A DNA stretch of 64,000 bases from UBA4744 sp963723165. GTDB taxonomy: Bacteria > Actinomycetota > Acidimicrobiia > Spongiisociales > UBA4744. This document shows, piece by piece, positions 51,430 to 61,063 of the stretch. Position 1 is the first letter of the stretch; the number at the start of each line of letters is the position of its first letter. Where the stretch lies: contig CAVRPP010000015.1 of NCBI GenBank assembly GCA_963723165.1, positions 124,001-188,000 on the forward strand, in the 5' to 3' direction. The notes under the pieces are model-generated. The model was given only the letters and a program-made list of their open reading frames with translations, ran no database searches and was not told the origin of the DNA. The translations under genes and the position numbers were made by a program.

Positions 51430-51813
51430 CTAAGTACCGTCCCTCATCTCACACCAGGAGCGGATGACGGCTTCGAGGTCCTCTCGTCCAGATTCAACGT
51501 CGGCGAGGTCCGCGAACCGCATTACCCGGGCCGTGTCGCCTTCACCTTCGAGTCGGGGATGGTCACCGGGGATCGTTGCACCGCGATGAAAGAGAAGGCT
51601 GACGAATTTCTTGGCCGGGTTGAAGCTGGCGATGTTGCCCTTGTACATGAATGTCGGCGTCGACCACTTGATCGTTTCTTCAATGCGCGGGTCGGCATTG
51701 AGGAAGATCCTCCTGACCTCCAGCATGGCTTCGGCCAGCGGAGGTTGCTTCTCGGCGAACCACTGGTCCACCGCCGGGTCGGTGTGCAAACGTGCCTCCC
51801 TCCAAAGAGCCAT
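51430..51813 (-). CDS. DUF1801 (YdhG-like) protein
   Basis: The 127-residue protein has the DUF1801 pattern: AVDQWFAEKQPPLAEAMLEVRRIFLNADPRIEETIKWSTPTFMYKGNIASFNPAKKFVSLLFHRGA. The fold is related to the frataxin-like YdhG group, with no firm function. I chose the ATG at 51813, which has a TAGGGT box 11 bases upstream; earlier codons overlap the alaC start region. It is convergent with the LLM gene, eight bases apart. Confidence 0.75.
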   Translation of the reverse strand: MALWREARLHTDPAVDQWFAEKQPPLAEAMLEVRRIFLNADPRIEETIKWSTPTFMYKGNIASFNPAKKFVSLLFHRGATIPGDHPRLEGEGDTARVMRFADLADVESGREDLEAVIRSWCEMRDGT

Positions 51814-51824
51814 CACCGCCGCCC

Positions 51825-51830
51825 ACCCTA
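51825..51830 (-). promoter_or_regulatory. putative -10 box (TAGGGT) for the DUF1801 gene
   Basis: TAGGGT ends 11 bases before the ATG at 51813. Confidence 0.3.
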
Positions 51831-51893
51831 CTTCGAGATGCACATGGCGGGCCGGTCGAGTTGTTACGCTTGGCGGCCCCGGGAGGTCACAGC

Positions 51894-53069
51894 GTGCAAT
51901 TTCGTCGAATAAACAATCTGCCGCCGTATGTCTTCGCAACCGTCAACGAGCTGAAGCTGCAGGCACGGCGGTCCGGCGAAGACATCATCGACCTGGGGTT
52001 CGGAAACCCGGACATTCCTACCCGGCCGGAGGTGGTCGAGAAGCTCGTTGAGGCAGCCCGCAACCCCCGCAATCACCGCTACTCGGCGTCTCGCGGCATC
52101 CCGAATCTCCGCAAAGCGGTAGCCGATCGGTATCAGCGGCGTTTTGGGGTTGAACTCGATCCCGAAACCGAGGTGATTACGACCATCGGGGCCAAGGAAG
52201 GACTCTCCCATCTCATGTGGGCACTCGTCCAGCCCGGTGACGTTGCCATGGTTCCCGAACCAAGTTATCCGATTCACATCTATGCACCGGTGTTGGCCGG
52301 GGCCGAGGTCATCCGGGTTCCGCTCTCCCTCGACGACGATTTCTTCGAACGGATGCAGATGAGCTTCCAAGAAACCTGGCCGCGTCCCCGGGTGATTCTC
52401 ACCTCTTTCCCACACAATCCGACGACGGCTTGTGTTGACCTGGCGTTTTTTGAACGGCTGGTTGAGTTCGCCCGTGAACACGAGATCATGCTGATCCATG
52501 ATTTCGCGTACGCCGATATCGGGTTCGACGGTTATCAACCACCCAGCCTTCTGGAAGTCCCCGGCGCCAAAGAGGTCGGGGTGGAGCTGTATACGCTCAC
52601 AAAGGGCCATTCCATGGCCGGCTGGCGAGTTGGTTTCGTTGTCGGTAATGCCGAGATGGTGGCGGCCCTGGGCAAGTTGAAGTCGTACCTGGATTACGGG
52701 ACCTTTCAACCGATCCAGATCGCCTCGATCATCGCGCTGAACGACGGCGATGAGTATGTCGGTGAGGTCAATGAGACTTACCGTCGCCGTCGTGACACCT
52801 TGGTGGACGGCCTCGCTCGGGCGGGATGGAAGTTCCCGAAACCGCGCGGCACCATGTTTGTGTGGGCGCCGATCCCGGCACCCTATGCCGATATGGGGTC
52901 GCTCGATTTCACCATCATGCTGATGAAGGAAGCCAAGGTTGCAGTGAGCCCGGGGATGGGTTTCGGTCCTCACGGCGAAGGGTTCGTCCGTTTTGCGCTC
53001 GTAGAGAACGAGCACCGCATCGGGCAGGCTGTGCGTGGCATCCGCACCACGCTCGACAAGCTCAGCTGA
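51894..53069 (+). CDS. alaC: AlaC-type alanine/glutamate aminotransferase
   Basis: This PLP enzyme of fold type I closely follows the pattern of E. coli AlaC: RRINNLPPYVFATVNELKLQARRSGEDIIDLGFGNPD, YSASRGIPNLRKAVADRYQRRFGVELDPETEVITTIGAKEGLSHLMWAL, FPHNPTTACVDLAFFERLVEFA and the PLP lysine in LTKGHSMAGWRVGFVVGN. It makes alanine from pyruvate and glutamate. The GTG at 51894 follows GGGAGG; 391 residues is the usual length. Synthesis of other amino acids cannot be excluded. Confidence 0.88.
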   Translation: MQFRRINNLPPYVFATVNELKLQARRSGEDIIDLGFGNPDIPTRPEVVEKLVEAARNPRNHRYSASRGIPNLRKAVADRYQRRFGVELDPETEVITTIGAKEGLSHLMWALVQPGDVAMVPEPSYPIHIYAPVLAGAEVIRVPLSLDDDFFERMQMSFQETWPRPRVILTSFPHNPTTACVDLAFFERLVEFAREHEIMLIHDFAYADIGFDGYQPPSLLEVPGAKEVGVELYTLTKGHSMAGWRVGFVVGNAEMVAALGKLKSYLDYGTFQPIQIASIIALNDGDEYVGEVNETYRRRRDTLVDGLARAGWKFPKPRGTMFVWAPIPAPYADMGSLDFTIMLMKEAKVAVSPGMGFGPHGEGFVRFALVENEHRIGQAVRGIRTTLDKLS

Positions 53070-53087
53070 ACCGCCCGGTTCCTCGAC

Positions 53088-55223
53088 TTACGATCCCAGC
53101 CTCTTGCCGAGCGGCACGTAAGCCTCCTCGGTGTACTGCTTGACCATCCGGTTGGCGCTGAAATCGACCAGCGATGAGATCATCGCCTCCTTCATCATTG
53201 CCACCCAGGCGAGTGGAATACCGGACTCATCCCGTTCGTAGTAGCGGGGCACCACCTCATCCTGCAGGATCCTGTAGAGGGCGAGTGCGTCCTCGTTGTC
53301 CTGAGCCTGGTGGTCTCCGTCGCCCCACTCGAGGCCGAAAGCCCAGCCGTTCTTGCCGTTGAAACCCTCTGCCCACCAGCCATCGAGAACGGACAGGTTC
53401 AAGCCACCGTTCATGGCGGCTTTCATGCCCGAGGTTCCGGAGGCCTCTTGAGGTGGGCGGGGGCTGTTGAGCCAGACATCAACTCCCTGGGTGAGGAACC
53501 GCCCCATCCGAATGTCGTAGTTCTCCAGGATGTAGATATGGCCGGACAACTCGGGGCTTTTCGACAGTTCAATGATGCGACGGATGTACTCCTGTCCCAT
53601 CTTGTCGGCCGGGTGTGCCTTTCCGGCGAAGATCACCTGGACCGGCCGGTCGGGATTGGTGAGGATGGCCTGCAGCCACGGAATGTTGTGAAACATCAGG
53701 AGGGCGCGCTTGTAGGTAGCGAACCGGCGGGCGAAACCGATCGTCAATCTGTCCGGGGGGAGCAGCGTGTCGATGGCGCGTAGTTCATCCGGCGATGCTC
53801 CGTGGCGGGCGTACTGGCGCCGCATCCGGCCCCGGCTGAATCGGGTGAGCAACTGTTTCCGGGCAAGGTGATCCTGCCAGATCCGTGCGTCGGGAACATC
53901 GCGCAGCTTCTCGGCCACACCCGGTTCTTCAATGAGCTGGGTGAGCCAGTCCGCTTTGATGACCTCTGCCAGGAGCCGCCTGTTGCCTCTGCTAACCCAG
54001 GATGGGGTATGTACGCCGTTGGTGATGCCGTGTACGACGCCACCACTCAAGAGATGGTTCCAATCGTTGGTAGCCACGGCGGCGTGGCGCTGGCTGACGC
54101 CGTTGACGAACGAGGCGTGACGGATTGCAAGCGCTCCGAGGTCGAAATGCCCGTGCTGTCCTTCTCGGGAGCTGCCTAAATGGGCGAGGTAGGCCATGTC
54201 GCGGCCGACCCGGGCCGGCCACTCGTTCAGGTATTTCTCGACGAGCGGCATGTCGAATACTTCGTTCCCGGCCGGCACTGGAGTGTGCAAGGTGAAGAGC
54301 GTATTGGCGCTAATTGTCTTTTCGGCATCTTCGAGGGTTGTGCCCGATTTCACCTCGTCGGCCAGTCGCTCGAGCAGGCTCATGGCGGCGTGGCCTTCGT
54401 TCACGTGCCATGTCGCCGGCTTGATTCCGAGCGCCTTGAGGGCGCGTACCGCTCCTAGTCCAAGTATGTATTCCTGGGCGAAGCGCATTTCCCGGCCTCG
54501 CACGTACAGCATGTGGGTGATGGGCCGGTCGGCATCGGCGTTTTCGGGGATGTCGGTGTCGAGCAGAAGGATTGGTACCCGGCCGACCTGCATCTTCCAA
54601 ACAGCCACCTGGACGGTCCGTCCCGGGAACTCGATCGCCACCTTGAGTTGGCCCCCGCGTCCTGCCACCGGCAGCACCGGCATCCGGGCTGTGTCGAGGA
54701 CCGGGTACATGTGCTGCTGGTCGCCGGAGTTTTCGATCTCCTGGCGGAAGTAGCCGCGCCGGTAGAGGAGACCCACCGCTACGAACGGCAGCCCGAGATC
54801 AGAAGCCGACTTGGTGTGGTCTCCGGCCAGAACCCCGAGACCTCCCGAGTAAATCGGCATGGAGCTGTGGACGCCGTACTCGGCGCAGAGATAGGCGACG
54901 GGACCGTCGATCGTTTTGGCGTGATGTCGATCCCACCACGTGTCGTCGGCTTTCATGTATTCGTCGAACCGGCGGACCGTGTCGCCGTATTGATCCTGAA
55001 AGACCTCGCTGTGGTCCAGCGCCTTCCACGTGGCCGGATCGACCACCGAGAGCATCTCTACCGGGTTGCGGTACTGGGTCCAAAGTTCGGTGCTGATAGA
55101 CCGCCACAGCTGGTTCATGGCGTCCCACGACCACCAGAGGTTGTAGGCAATGTCGTAGAGCCGCGAGAAAGCATCCGGCACGCGGAGCTCGGCTCCCGGA
55201 AGTGATGGAATATCGACGCGCAT
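53088..55223 (-). CDS. glgP: alpha-glucan phosphorylase
   Basis: GlgP releases glucose-1-phosphate from glycogen. The 711-residue protein is of the shorter GT35 type (about 700 residues with a DUF3417-like N-terminus: YDIAYNLWWSWDAMNQLWRSI). Other motifs are AEYGVHSSMPIYSGGLGVLAGDHTKSASDLGLP, WHVNEGHAAMSLLERL, HGITNGVHTPSW and, with the PLP lysine, PRPPQEASGTSGMKAAMNGG. AAGAAG weakly precedes the ATG. It is convergent with alaC and divergent from the threonine aldolase. Confidence 0.94.
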   Translation of the reverse strand: MRVDIPSLPGAELRVPDAFSRLYDIAYNLWWSWDAMNQLWRSISTELWTQYRNPVEMLSVVDPATWKALDHSEVFQDQYGDTVRRFDEYMKADDTWWDRHHAKTIDGPVAYLCAEYGVHSSMPIYSGGLGVLAGDHTKSASDLGLPFVAVGLLYRRGYFRQEIENSGDQQHMYPVLDTARMPVLPVAGRGGQLKVAIEFPGRTVQVAVWKMQVGRVPILLLDTDIPENADADRPITHMLYVRGREMRFAQEYILGLGAVRALKALGIKPATWHVNEGHAAMSLLERLADEVKSGTTLEDAEKTISANTLFTLHTPVPAGNEVFDMPLVEKYLNEWPARVGRDMAYLAHLGSSREGQHGHFDLGALAIRHASFVNGVSQRHAAVATNDWNHLLSGGVVHGITNGVHTPSWVSRGNRRLLAEVIKADWLTQLIEEPGVAEKLRDVPDARIWQDHLARKQLLTRFSRGRMRRQYARHGASPDELRAIDTLLPPDRLTIGFARRFATYKRALLMFHNIPWLQAILTNPDRPVQVIFAGKAHPADKMGQEYIRRIIELSKSPELSGHIYILENYDIRMGRFLTQGVDVWLNSPRPPQEASGTSGMKAAMNGGLNLSVLDGWWAEGFNGKNGWAFGLEWGDGDHQAQDNEDALALYRILQDEVVPRYYERDESGIPLAWVAMMKEAMISSLVDFSANRMVKQYTEEAYVPLGKRLGS

Positions 55224-55367
55224 GAGAGACTCTTCTTTTTGGAATGGAGGAAGCGAGATTACCTCTTCGTGGGCGAATCAGCATCATTCAGCAGCGTCGC
55301 AACCGTTGGTCGAGCTCCGCCTGTAGTGGATTACTCTGGCCGGGACGCCGACCAGGAGTACACCACG

Positions 55368-56409
55368 ATGGCCTTCAGTGACGGGATCGCCGATTTCCGA
55401 TCCGACACGGTTACACGGCCAACTGCTGAAATGCGAAAGGCCATGGCAGAGGCCGAGGTCGGCGACGATGTCTACGGCGAGGACCCGTCCGTCAATGCCC
55501 TGGAAGAGGAATCGGCGGCGGCGGTAGGCAAACCCGCTGCTGTGTTCGTGCCGACTGGAAGTATGGGCAATCAACTCGCTATCGGATCCCTGACCGCGAC
55601 CGGGCGACGAGGTGCTCTGCGTCGAGGCTGCGCACGTCCGTAACTATGAGGTAGCTGCGGCTGCGGCCGTCTCGGGGGTGCAATTTCGCACGCTTCCTGG
55701 GCCGGGTGGTTGGATGACCGCCGGGGAGGTGGCAGAAGCTATCGCCCAATCGCACTACCACATGCCGCGTATCTCTCTTCTGGTGTGGGAGAACACCCAC
55801 AACGTCTCCGGAGGCACGGTGGTCCCGTATGAAATGATGACAACCACCACGAGCGCGGCCCGGGAAGGCGGCTTGTCCGTACATATCGACGGAGCTCGCA
55901 TCTTCAATGCGGTGGCCGCTACCGGGACCTCCGCGGCACAGTTCGCGGCGCTGGCGGACACCATCCAGTTCTGTTTTTCCAAAGGTCTTGGCGCTCCGGT
56001 GGGATCGATCCTTTGCGGTTCGGCAGATCTGATCGCTGAGGCACGATACGTACGGAAGCGGCTGGGCGGCGGGATGCGACAGGTGGGAGTGATCGCGGCG
56101 CCGGCCCGCATCGCTTTGCGTGACCGCGAGCGGATTGGCGACGATCATCGAGTCGCCCGCCGGCTGGCTGAAGGCATTGCCGATCGTTACCCGGAAGCGG
56201 TTGACCTCAACCGGGTAGAAACCAACATGGTGGTCGTCGACGGCCGGGCGTTCTCTTTTTCGCTGGACGAGCTGGTTGATTGCTTGAACAAGGCGGGCAT
56301 CATCATCTCAACGCTCGGACCTCACATGATTCGCCTGGTGACCCATCGGGACGTGGACGATGCCGACGTCGACCGGTTGCTGAATGTGCTCGACGAGTTG
56401 CGCCGGTAA
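55368..56409 (+). pseudogene. ltaE: L-threonine aldolase, frameshifted
   Basis: Two frames join to make a PLP threonine aldolase (about 346 residues). The first reads MAFSDGIADFRSDTVTRPTAEMRKAMAEAEVGDDVYGEDPSVNALEE to SMGNQLAIGSLT; the second continues with GDEVLCVEAAHVRNYE and the PLP site FSKGLGAPVGS. Removing one G at about 55597 would give SLTRPGDEVLC, the family sequence, so one base is inserted here. It is not in a homopolymer. AGGAG lies ten bases before the ATG. True decay or a sequence error are both possible. Confidence 0.82.
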
Positions 56410-56426
56410 CCACCCGTACCCTGTCC

Positions 56427-56432
56427 TAGTCT
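56427..56432 (+). promoter_or_regulatory. putative leaderless -10 box (TAGTCT) for fabD
   Basis: TAGTCT ends eight bases before the ATG at 56441, with no Shine-Dalgarno. It would head the fab operon. Confidence 0.45.
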
Positions 56433-56440
56433 CACCCCCT

Positions 56441-57379
56441 ATGCGGTTTGCAGTTCTTTTCCCCGGACAGGGAAGCCAGCAGGTTGGAATGGGAGCGGAC
56501 CTCTTTGCTGCTCGTCCTGATCTGCTGGGTGCGGCGGCCGACGACCTGTTGGGCTGGTCTTTGAGCGACATCTGTCTCGAAGGTCCCGAAGCGGAGCTCA
56601 CCCGGACCGATCGTGCCCAACCTGCCCTGTTTGCTGTGGCCTATGCCCTGTGGGAAGAGTTCGCCCGCCTCCTCGGTGGAGCGAGGCCGTCCGGGGCCGC
56701 CGGACATTCGCTCGGCGAATACACGGCGCTGGCGGCGGCGGGTGTCTTCGATTACGCCACCGGATTACGGGTGGTGGCTGCCCGGGGACGAGCCATGGCC
56801 GACGCTGCAGCCCGGCAGAAGTCCGGGATGGCTGCTCTCCTCGGCTGTGACCTGGAGACCGCCGAGCGAATCGCCAACCAGCGTCGTGCCGATGGCGGGC
56901 GGCTGTGGGTGGCCAATGTCAACGCTCCCGGCCAGATCGTCCTGGCGGGCGCCGCCGAAGACCTCGAGTGGCTGGCCGTTCACGGCCGAGAGCTTGGTGC
57001 GCGTCGGGTTGCTTCGCTCAATGTGGCCGGTGCATTCCACTCTCCACTGATGGCTTCGGCGACCCATGAACTCCGAGAATCCCTCCATACAGTTTCACCT
57101 GCGTTATCGTCGTTTCCAGTGTGGGCGAACGTGACTGCTCGCCCCTCTGTGCCTTCCAAGGTGCGTGACCTCCTGGCCCGCCAGGTAGAGTCGCCGGTCC
57201 GGTTTTCCGAGAGCCTCGAAGACATGGCGGGGACAGTCGACGCGTTTGTGCATGTGGGCCCGGGCGATGTGACGGCCGGTATGGCCCGACGTTCGACGCC
57301 GGACCGAACGGTGCTCGTTGTCAACGACCTGGATTCGGCGGCGGCGATCGCCGACCAAATACGACAGTCGATCGGATGA
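56441..57379 (+). CDS. fabD: malonyl-CoA:ACP transacylase
   Basis: FabD loads malonyl groups on the acyl carrier protein. The 312-residue protein has FPGQGSQQVGMG at the start, the nucleophile motif GHSLGEYTAL (Ser about 91), ARGRAMADAA and AGAFHSPLM with the catalytic His. I chose the ATG at 56441. It is the first gene of fabD-fabH-fabG-acpP-fabF, all close or overlapping, so all type II fatty-acid elongation initiators are in one unit. Confidence 0.94.
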   Translation: MRFAVLFPGQGSQQVGMGADLFAARPDLLGAAADDLLGWSLSDICLEGPEAELTRTDRAQPALFAVAYALWEEFARLLGGARPSGAAGHSLGEYTALAAAGVFDYATGLRVVAARGRAMADAAARQKSGMAALLGCDLETAERIANQRRADGGRLWVANVNAPGQIVLAGAAEDLEWLAVHGRELGARRVASLNVAGAFHSPLMASATHELRESLHTVSPALSSFPVWANVTARPSVPSKVRDLLARQVESPVRFSESLEDMAGTVDAFVHVGPGDVTAGMARRSTPDRTVLVVNDLDSAAAIADQIRQSIG

Positions 57380-57389
57380 GGAAGTGACG

Positions 57390-58475
57390 ATGCGGTACGC
57401 CGAAATCACGGGATGGGGAAAATGTGTTCCGCCTGCTGTTCTCTCCAACAGCGACCTGGAGGATCTCACCGACACCTCAGACGAATGGATCACCACCCGA
57501 ACCGGCATCAAGGAGCGGCGAATCTCCCATGTCAACGTTTCCGATATGGCCGTGGTGGCATCCCGCCACGCCCTGGCGGCATCCGGCCTCGAAGCGGCCG
57601 ACATCGATCTGATTGTGCTTGCCACCTGCACCGCTGATGTTGTCATCCCGAGCGCAGCTTCGCTGGTTCAGGCCAAACTGGGAGCGACCAATGCCGCTGT
57701 GTTCGATCTCAACGCCGCCTGTTCCGGATGGATATATGCCCTCAATGTGGGAACCCAGATGATCAAGGGTGGGGGGCACAACAAGGTACTCGTCGTCGGT
57801 GCAGAAAAGCTTTCGCATCTTCTCGACTTCACAGAACGGACGACGGCGGTGCTGTTCGGCGACGGGGCCGGTGCCGTGGTGCTGGAAGCCACTGACGAAC
57901 CGGTGGGGCTGCAATCAGTCGAGATCGGGACCGACGGCTCAGTGGCCGGGATACTGTGTGTGCCGGGGGTCGGCACCGCCGGCAACCGGTACCAGGGTGA
58001 CCCAAGTGAGTACGCAATCCACATGGATGGGCCTGAAGTATTCCGGCGTGCGGTCACTGCCATGGGCGAGGCATCGGCCCGGGTGGTAGAGCAAGCCGGC
58101 CTGTCGGTGGAAGAAATCGATCTTCTGATCCCTCATCAGGCGAATGTCCGCATCATCGATGCCACCGCTCGCAAGCTCAAGATGAGCCCCGAACAGGTTT
58201 TTGTCAATATTGCCTCGTACGGCAATACGTCGGCCGCCACCATTCCGATTGCCCTCACCGAGGCCATCGAAGAGGGCCGGATTTCGCCGGGGGCTAACAT
58301 CGTCTTTGCCGCCTTTGGGGCGGGCCTCACCTGGGCTGCGGCGGTGGTGCGATGGGGGACGAGAGTGGAGCCGCTCGGTGCGAGCGATGCCACGTTGCCC
58401 CCGACCGACAAGACCGCCCAGGAATTGCTCGAGCCCAATGTCGCTTTCTATGGAGACGGCAGGAGGGCCGGGTGA
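57390..58475 (+). CDS. fabH: beta-ketoacyl-ACP synthase III
   Basis: FabH starts fatty-acid synthesis by joining acyl-CoA and malonyl-ACP. The 361-residue protein has the catalytic Cys in DLNAACSGWIYAL, His in LIPHQANVRIIDATARKL and Asn in ASYGNTSAATIPIAL, and FGDGAGAVVL. GAGGAAG precedes the ATG at 57390. After the usual C-terminus (GAGLTWAAAVVRWG) there is an extra tail of about 35 residues that is Pro/Thr/Glu-rich and unlike the core. The stop overlaps the fabG GTG. Confidence 0.94.
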   Translation: MRYAEITGWGKCVPPAVLSNSDLEDLTDTSDEWITTRTGIKERRISHVNVSDMAVVASRHALAASGLEAADIDLIVLATCTADVVIPSAASLVQAKLGATNAAVFDLNAACSGWIYALNVGTQMIKGGGHNKVLVVGAEKLSHLLDFTERTTAVLFGDGAGAVVLEATDEPVGLQSVEIGTDGSVAGILCVPGVGTAGNRYQGDPSEYAIHMDGPEVFRRAVTAMGEASARVVEQAGLSVEEIDLLIPHQANVRIIDATARKLKMSPEQVFVNIASYGNTSAATIPIALTEAIEEGRISPGANIVFAAFGAGLTWAAAVVRWGTRVEPLGASDATLPPTDKTAQELLEPNVAFYGDGRRAG

Positions 58476-59206
58476 CGAGGGTGGCGCTGGTCACAGGCGG
58501 CTCGCGGGGAATCGGGAGAGCCGTGGCCATCGAGCTCGCCCGACGCGGTAATCGGGTGGCGATCAATTTCGCCGGCAACACTGAAGCTGCCGCAGCCGTG
58601 GTCGACGAGATCAGATCCGCCGGTAGCGACGCCATCGCCGTCAAAGCCGATGTCGGTGATCCCGAGGAAGTGGTTCGTTTGTTCGTCGAGGTTACCGATC
58701 AACTCGGTCCGGTCGAGATCCTGGTCAACAACGCGGGAATCACACAGGACGGGCTGGTGCTCCGCATGGACCCGGGAGATTGGGACCGGGTTATTTCGAC
58801 GAATCTCCGTTCGGTCTTCCTGTGCAGCAAGGCCGCCCTCCGGCCCATGGTGCGGACCAAGTGGGGACGCATCATCAACGTCAGCTCGGTCGCGGGTATC
58901 GCCGGTAATGCCGGGCAGGCCAACTATGCGGCATCCAAGGCGGGGGTCATAGGCTTCACGAAATCGCTTGCCAAAGAAGTGGGGTCGAGGGGTATCACCG
59001 CCAACGCGGTCGCTCCCGGCTTTGTCGACACCGACATGACGAAAGGTCTGTCCGCCGAAGTGCGGGAGGCCGCCTCGGCATCAATTGCCGTCGGTCGGTT
59101 CGGGTTACCGCGTGAGGTCGCGTCGGCCGTGGGCTATCTTGCCTCGGACGAAGCAGCATACGTCACCGGCCAGGTACTGGTTGTGGACGGAGGAATGGCG
59201 CTCTAA
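58472..59206 (+). CDS. fabG: 3-oxoacyl-ACP reductase
   Basis: FabG reduces 3-oxoacyl-ACP with NADPH. The 244-residue short-chain dehydrogenase has the cofactor motif TGGSRGIGRAVA, NNAGITQDGLVLRM, the catalytic Ser in INVSSVAG and YAASKAG (Tyr-x3-Lys), then VAPGFVDTDMT. The start is GTG at 58472 in a GTGA overlap with fabH. The position inside the fab operon supports the role, since SDR family members alone are hard to assign. Confidence 0.93.
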   Translation: MTRVALVTGGSRGIGRAVAIELARRGNRVAINFAGNTEAAAAVVDEIRSAGSDAIAVKADVGDPEEVVRLFVEVTDQLGPVEILVNNAGITQDGLVLRMDPGDWDRVISTNLRSVFLCSKAALRPMVRTKWGRIINVSSVAGIAGNAGQANYAASKAGVIGFTKSLAKEVGSRGITANAVAPGFVDTDMTKGLSAEVREAASASIAVGRFGLPREVASAVGYLASDEAAYVTGQVLVVDGGMAL

Positions 59207-59215
59207 GGAGGAAAT

Positions 59216-59461
59216 ATGGATCGTTCGGAAGTCGAAAGTCGCATCAAGAACCTGCTCGTGAGCGAGCTCGGATTGGACGAAGCCAAGGTTTCGCCGGAAG
59301 CCACGTTCGAAGAAGACCTGGAGGTCGATTCGCTTGGTGTCGTCGAACTCCTCATGGCCCTCGAGGACGAGTTCGGGGTCAAGATCCCCGATGAGGAAGC
59401 GGAAGAGATCGGCACGGTCGGCCAAGCAGTCGACGTGGTCATAGCGAAGCTGGCCGGCTGA
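59216..59461 (+). CDS. acpP: acyl carrier protein
   Basis: The 81-residue acidic protein has the phosphopantetheine site EVDSLGVVEL (Ser 39) and the helix pattern of ACP. AAGGAGGA lies before the ATG at 59216, the strongest ribosome site of the operon, fitting the high demand for ACP. It is nine bases from the fabG stop. Confidence 0.96.
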   Translation: MDRSEVESRIKNLLVSELGLDEAKVSPEATFEEDLEVDSLGVVELLMALEDEFGVKIPDEEAEEIGTVGQAVDVVIAKLAG

Positions 59462-59468
59462 GGCAACG

Positions 59469-60725
59469 GTGCCTACCCGCGGCCGGCGAGTCGTTGTAAC
59501 CGGACTCGGTGCCATCACCCCGGTCGGGCTGACGGTCGACGATTTCTGGAACGCACTGCTTGCCGGTGAAACGGGCATTGCCGAGATCACCGCATTTGAT
59601 GCAACCGGTTTTGCCGCCCGGATAGCAGGTGAACTCAAGGACTTCGACCCCGAGGTCTACCTCGGCCGTCGTGAGGTCCGCACGATGGACCGGTACGCCC
59701 AGTTGTTCTATGCGTCGACCGCTCAGGCGCTCGCTGATGCGGGCATCGATTACACCGACGATCCGGATGCCGGTCTTCGTACCGGGGTGGTGATCGGGTG
59801 CGGCATCGGTGGAATCATCTCTGTGCAAGAGTCGATGCAGACGCTGTTCACGAGGGGCGGCGACCGGATGAGCCCCTACACGATCACGCAGATCATCCCC
59901 AACATGGGAGCGGGTTATGCGTCGATCGGATTTCACTTGCTCGGTCCGATCAGTTGCGTCGTCACCGCCTGTGCGGCATCCGCCAACGCCATCGGCGACG
60001 CAGCAGAATTGATCCGGCGGGGCGCCGCCGACGTCATGGTTGCCGGAGGAGTGGAAGCCCCGATTCGCGAGTATGCCGTGGCCGGTTTCGCGCAAGCCCG
60101 TGCCCTATCCACGCGCAACGACGATCCGGCAGGCGCTTCTCGACCATTTGACGCCGATCGGGACGGATTTGTCATGGCCGAGGGGGCGGCATCGCTGATC
60201 CTCGAAGAGCGCGATCATGCGCTTGCCCGCGGCGTCCCCATCTACGCCGAGGTTGTGGGTTATGGCATGTCATCGGATGCCTACCACATCACGCTCCCCA
60301 AACCGGGTGGCAGGGGAGCGGCGCGGGCGATGACGGCCGCCATAGAAGATGCCGGGATCGAGCCTGCCGATATCGACTACATCAATGCGCACGGGACTTC
60401 GACCCCGGCAAACGATTCCACCGAGACCGCCGCCATCAAGCTGGCGCTTGGCGAAGCCGCAGCACGCAGGGTGGCGATTTCATCCACCAAGTCCATGACC
60501 GGTCATCTGCTCGGGGGGGCGGGTGCGGTCGAGGCTGTTGCTTCGATTCTGGCGATCCGCGACGGCATGGCCCCGCCCACCATCAATTACACGTCTCCCG
60601 ATCCCGAATGCGACCTCGACTATGTGCCCAACGAGGCCCGTCCGATGAAGATAGATACGGTCATGAGCAATTCGTTCGGGTTTGGCGGCCACAACGTGGC
60701 CCTGATCTTCCGCAAGCACGAATAG
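59469..60725 (+). CDS. fabF: beta-ketoacyl-ACP synthase II
   Basis: FabF elongates acyl-ACP. The 418-residue protein has VVVTGLGAITPVG at the start, the nucleophile in VVTACAASANAIGDA, the two catalytic His in INAHGTSTPANDSTE and STKSMTGHLLGGAGAVE, and the end motif NSFGFGGHNVALIF. The start is GTG at 59469, seven bases after acpP. It is the last gene of the fab unit; convergent genes follow. Confidence 0.96.
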   Translation: MPTRGRRVVVTGLGAITPVGLTVDDFWNALLAGETGIAEITAFDATGFAARIAGELKDFDPEVYLGRREVRTMDRYAQLFYASTAQALADAGIDYTDDPDAGLRTGVVIGCGIGGIISVQESMQTLFTRGGDRMSPYTITQIIPNMGAGYASIGFHLLGPISCVVTACAASANAIGDAAELIRRGAADVMVAGGVEAPIREYAVAGFAQARALSTRNDDPAGASRPFDADRDGFVMAEGAASLILEERDHALARGVPIYAEVVGYGMSSDAYHITLPKPGGRGAARAMTAAIEDAGIEPADIDYINAHGTSTPANDSTETAAIKLALGEAAARRVAISSTKSMTGHLLGGAGAVEAVASILAIRDGMAPPTINYTSPDPECDLDYVPNEARPMKIDTVMSNSFGFGGHNVALIFRKHE

Positions 60726-60778
60726 GGCGTTCGTCTCAGCCTTTTCCGGTCGGTCCGGTGGGCGAATCGCACAGGCTG

Positions 60779-61063
60779 CTATTCCTGGTCGGTTTCGGGA
60801 ACCTCACAACCGGGACCGGGAGGTTGATCTCCCCGCCGCGTTGCTTGCTGCCATTCGTTGAGCGAACGCAAGACCAGCACGGTCACCACGAGGACACCGG
60901 CCGCGGTAGCCAGGGCCGCGCCGACGCCCACCGCCATGGCTGCCGTGGCACAGCTCCCCGGCCGGCAACTGACCGTCGTGACGCTCCAGCCGATGACGCC
61001 GCCGATCAACCCTCCGACCACAACGGGAAAAAGAACCCACGGGTTGGGGAGCCGCCGCTTCAT
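60779..61063 (-). CDS. small two-helix membrane protein, unrecognised
   Basis: The 94-residue product has two hydrophobic segments (about 9-29 and 39-66) with a CRPGSC loop between and a hydrophilic Pro/Glu-rich tail. Its ATG overlaps the TGA of the upstream membrane-protein gene (ATGA), so the two are coupled. I do not recognise a family; the arrangement suggests a small accessory subunit. Confidence 0.6.
   Translation of the reverse strand: MKRRLPNPWVLFPVVVGGLIGGVIGWSVTTVSCRPGSCATAAMAVGVGAALATAAGVLVVTVLVLRSLNEWQQATRRGDQPPGPGCEVPETDQE

Noticed and set aside
51864..53015. A 383-codon open frame opposite alaC
   Set aside because: Shadow of the aminotransferase gene, whose motifs are unambiguous.
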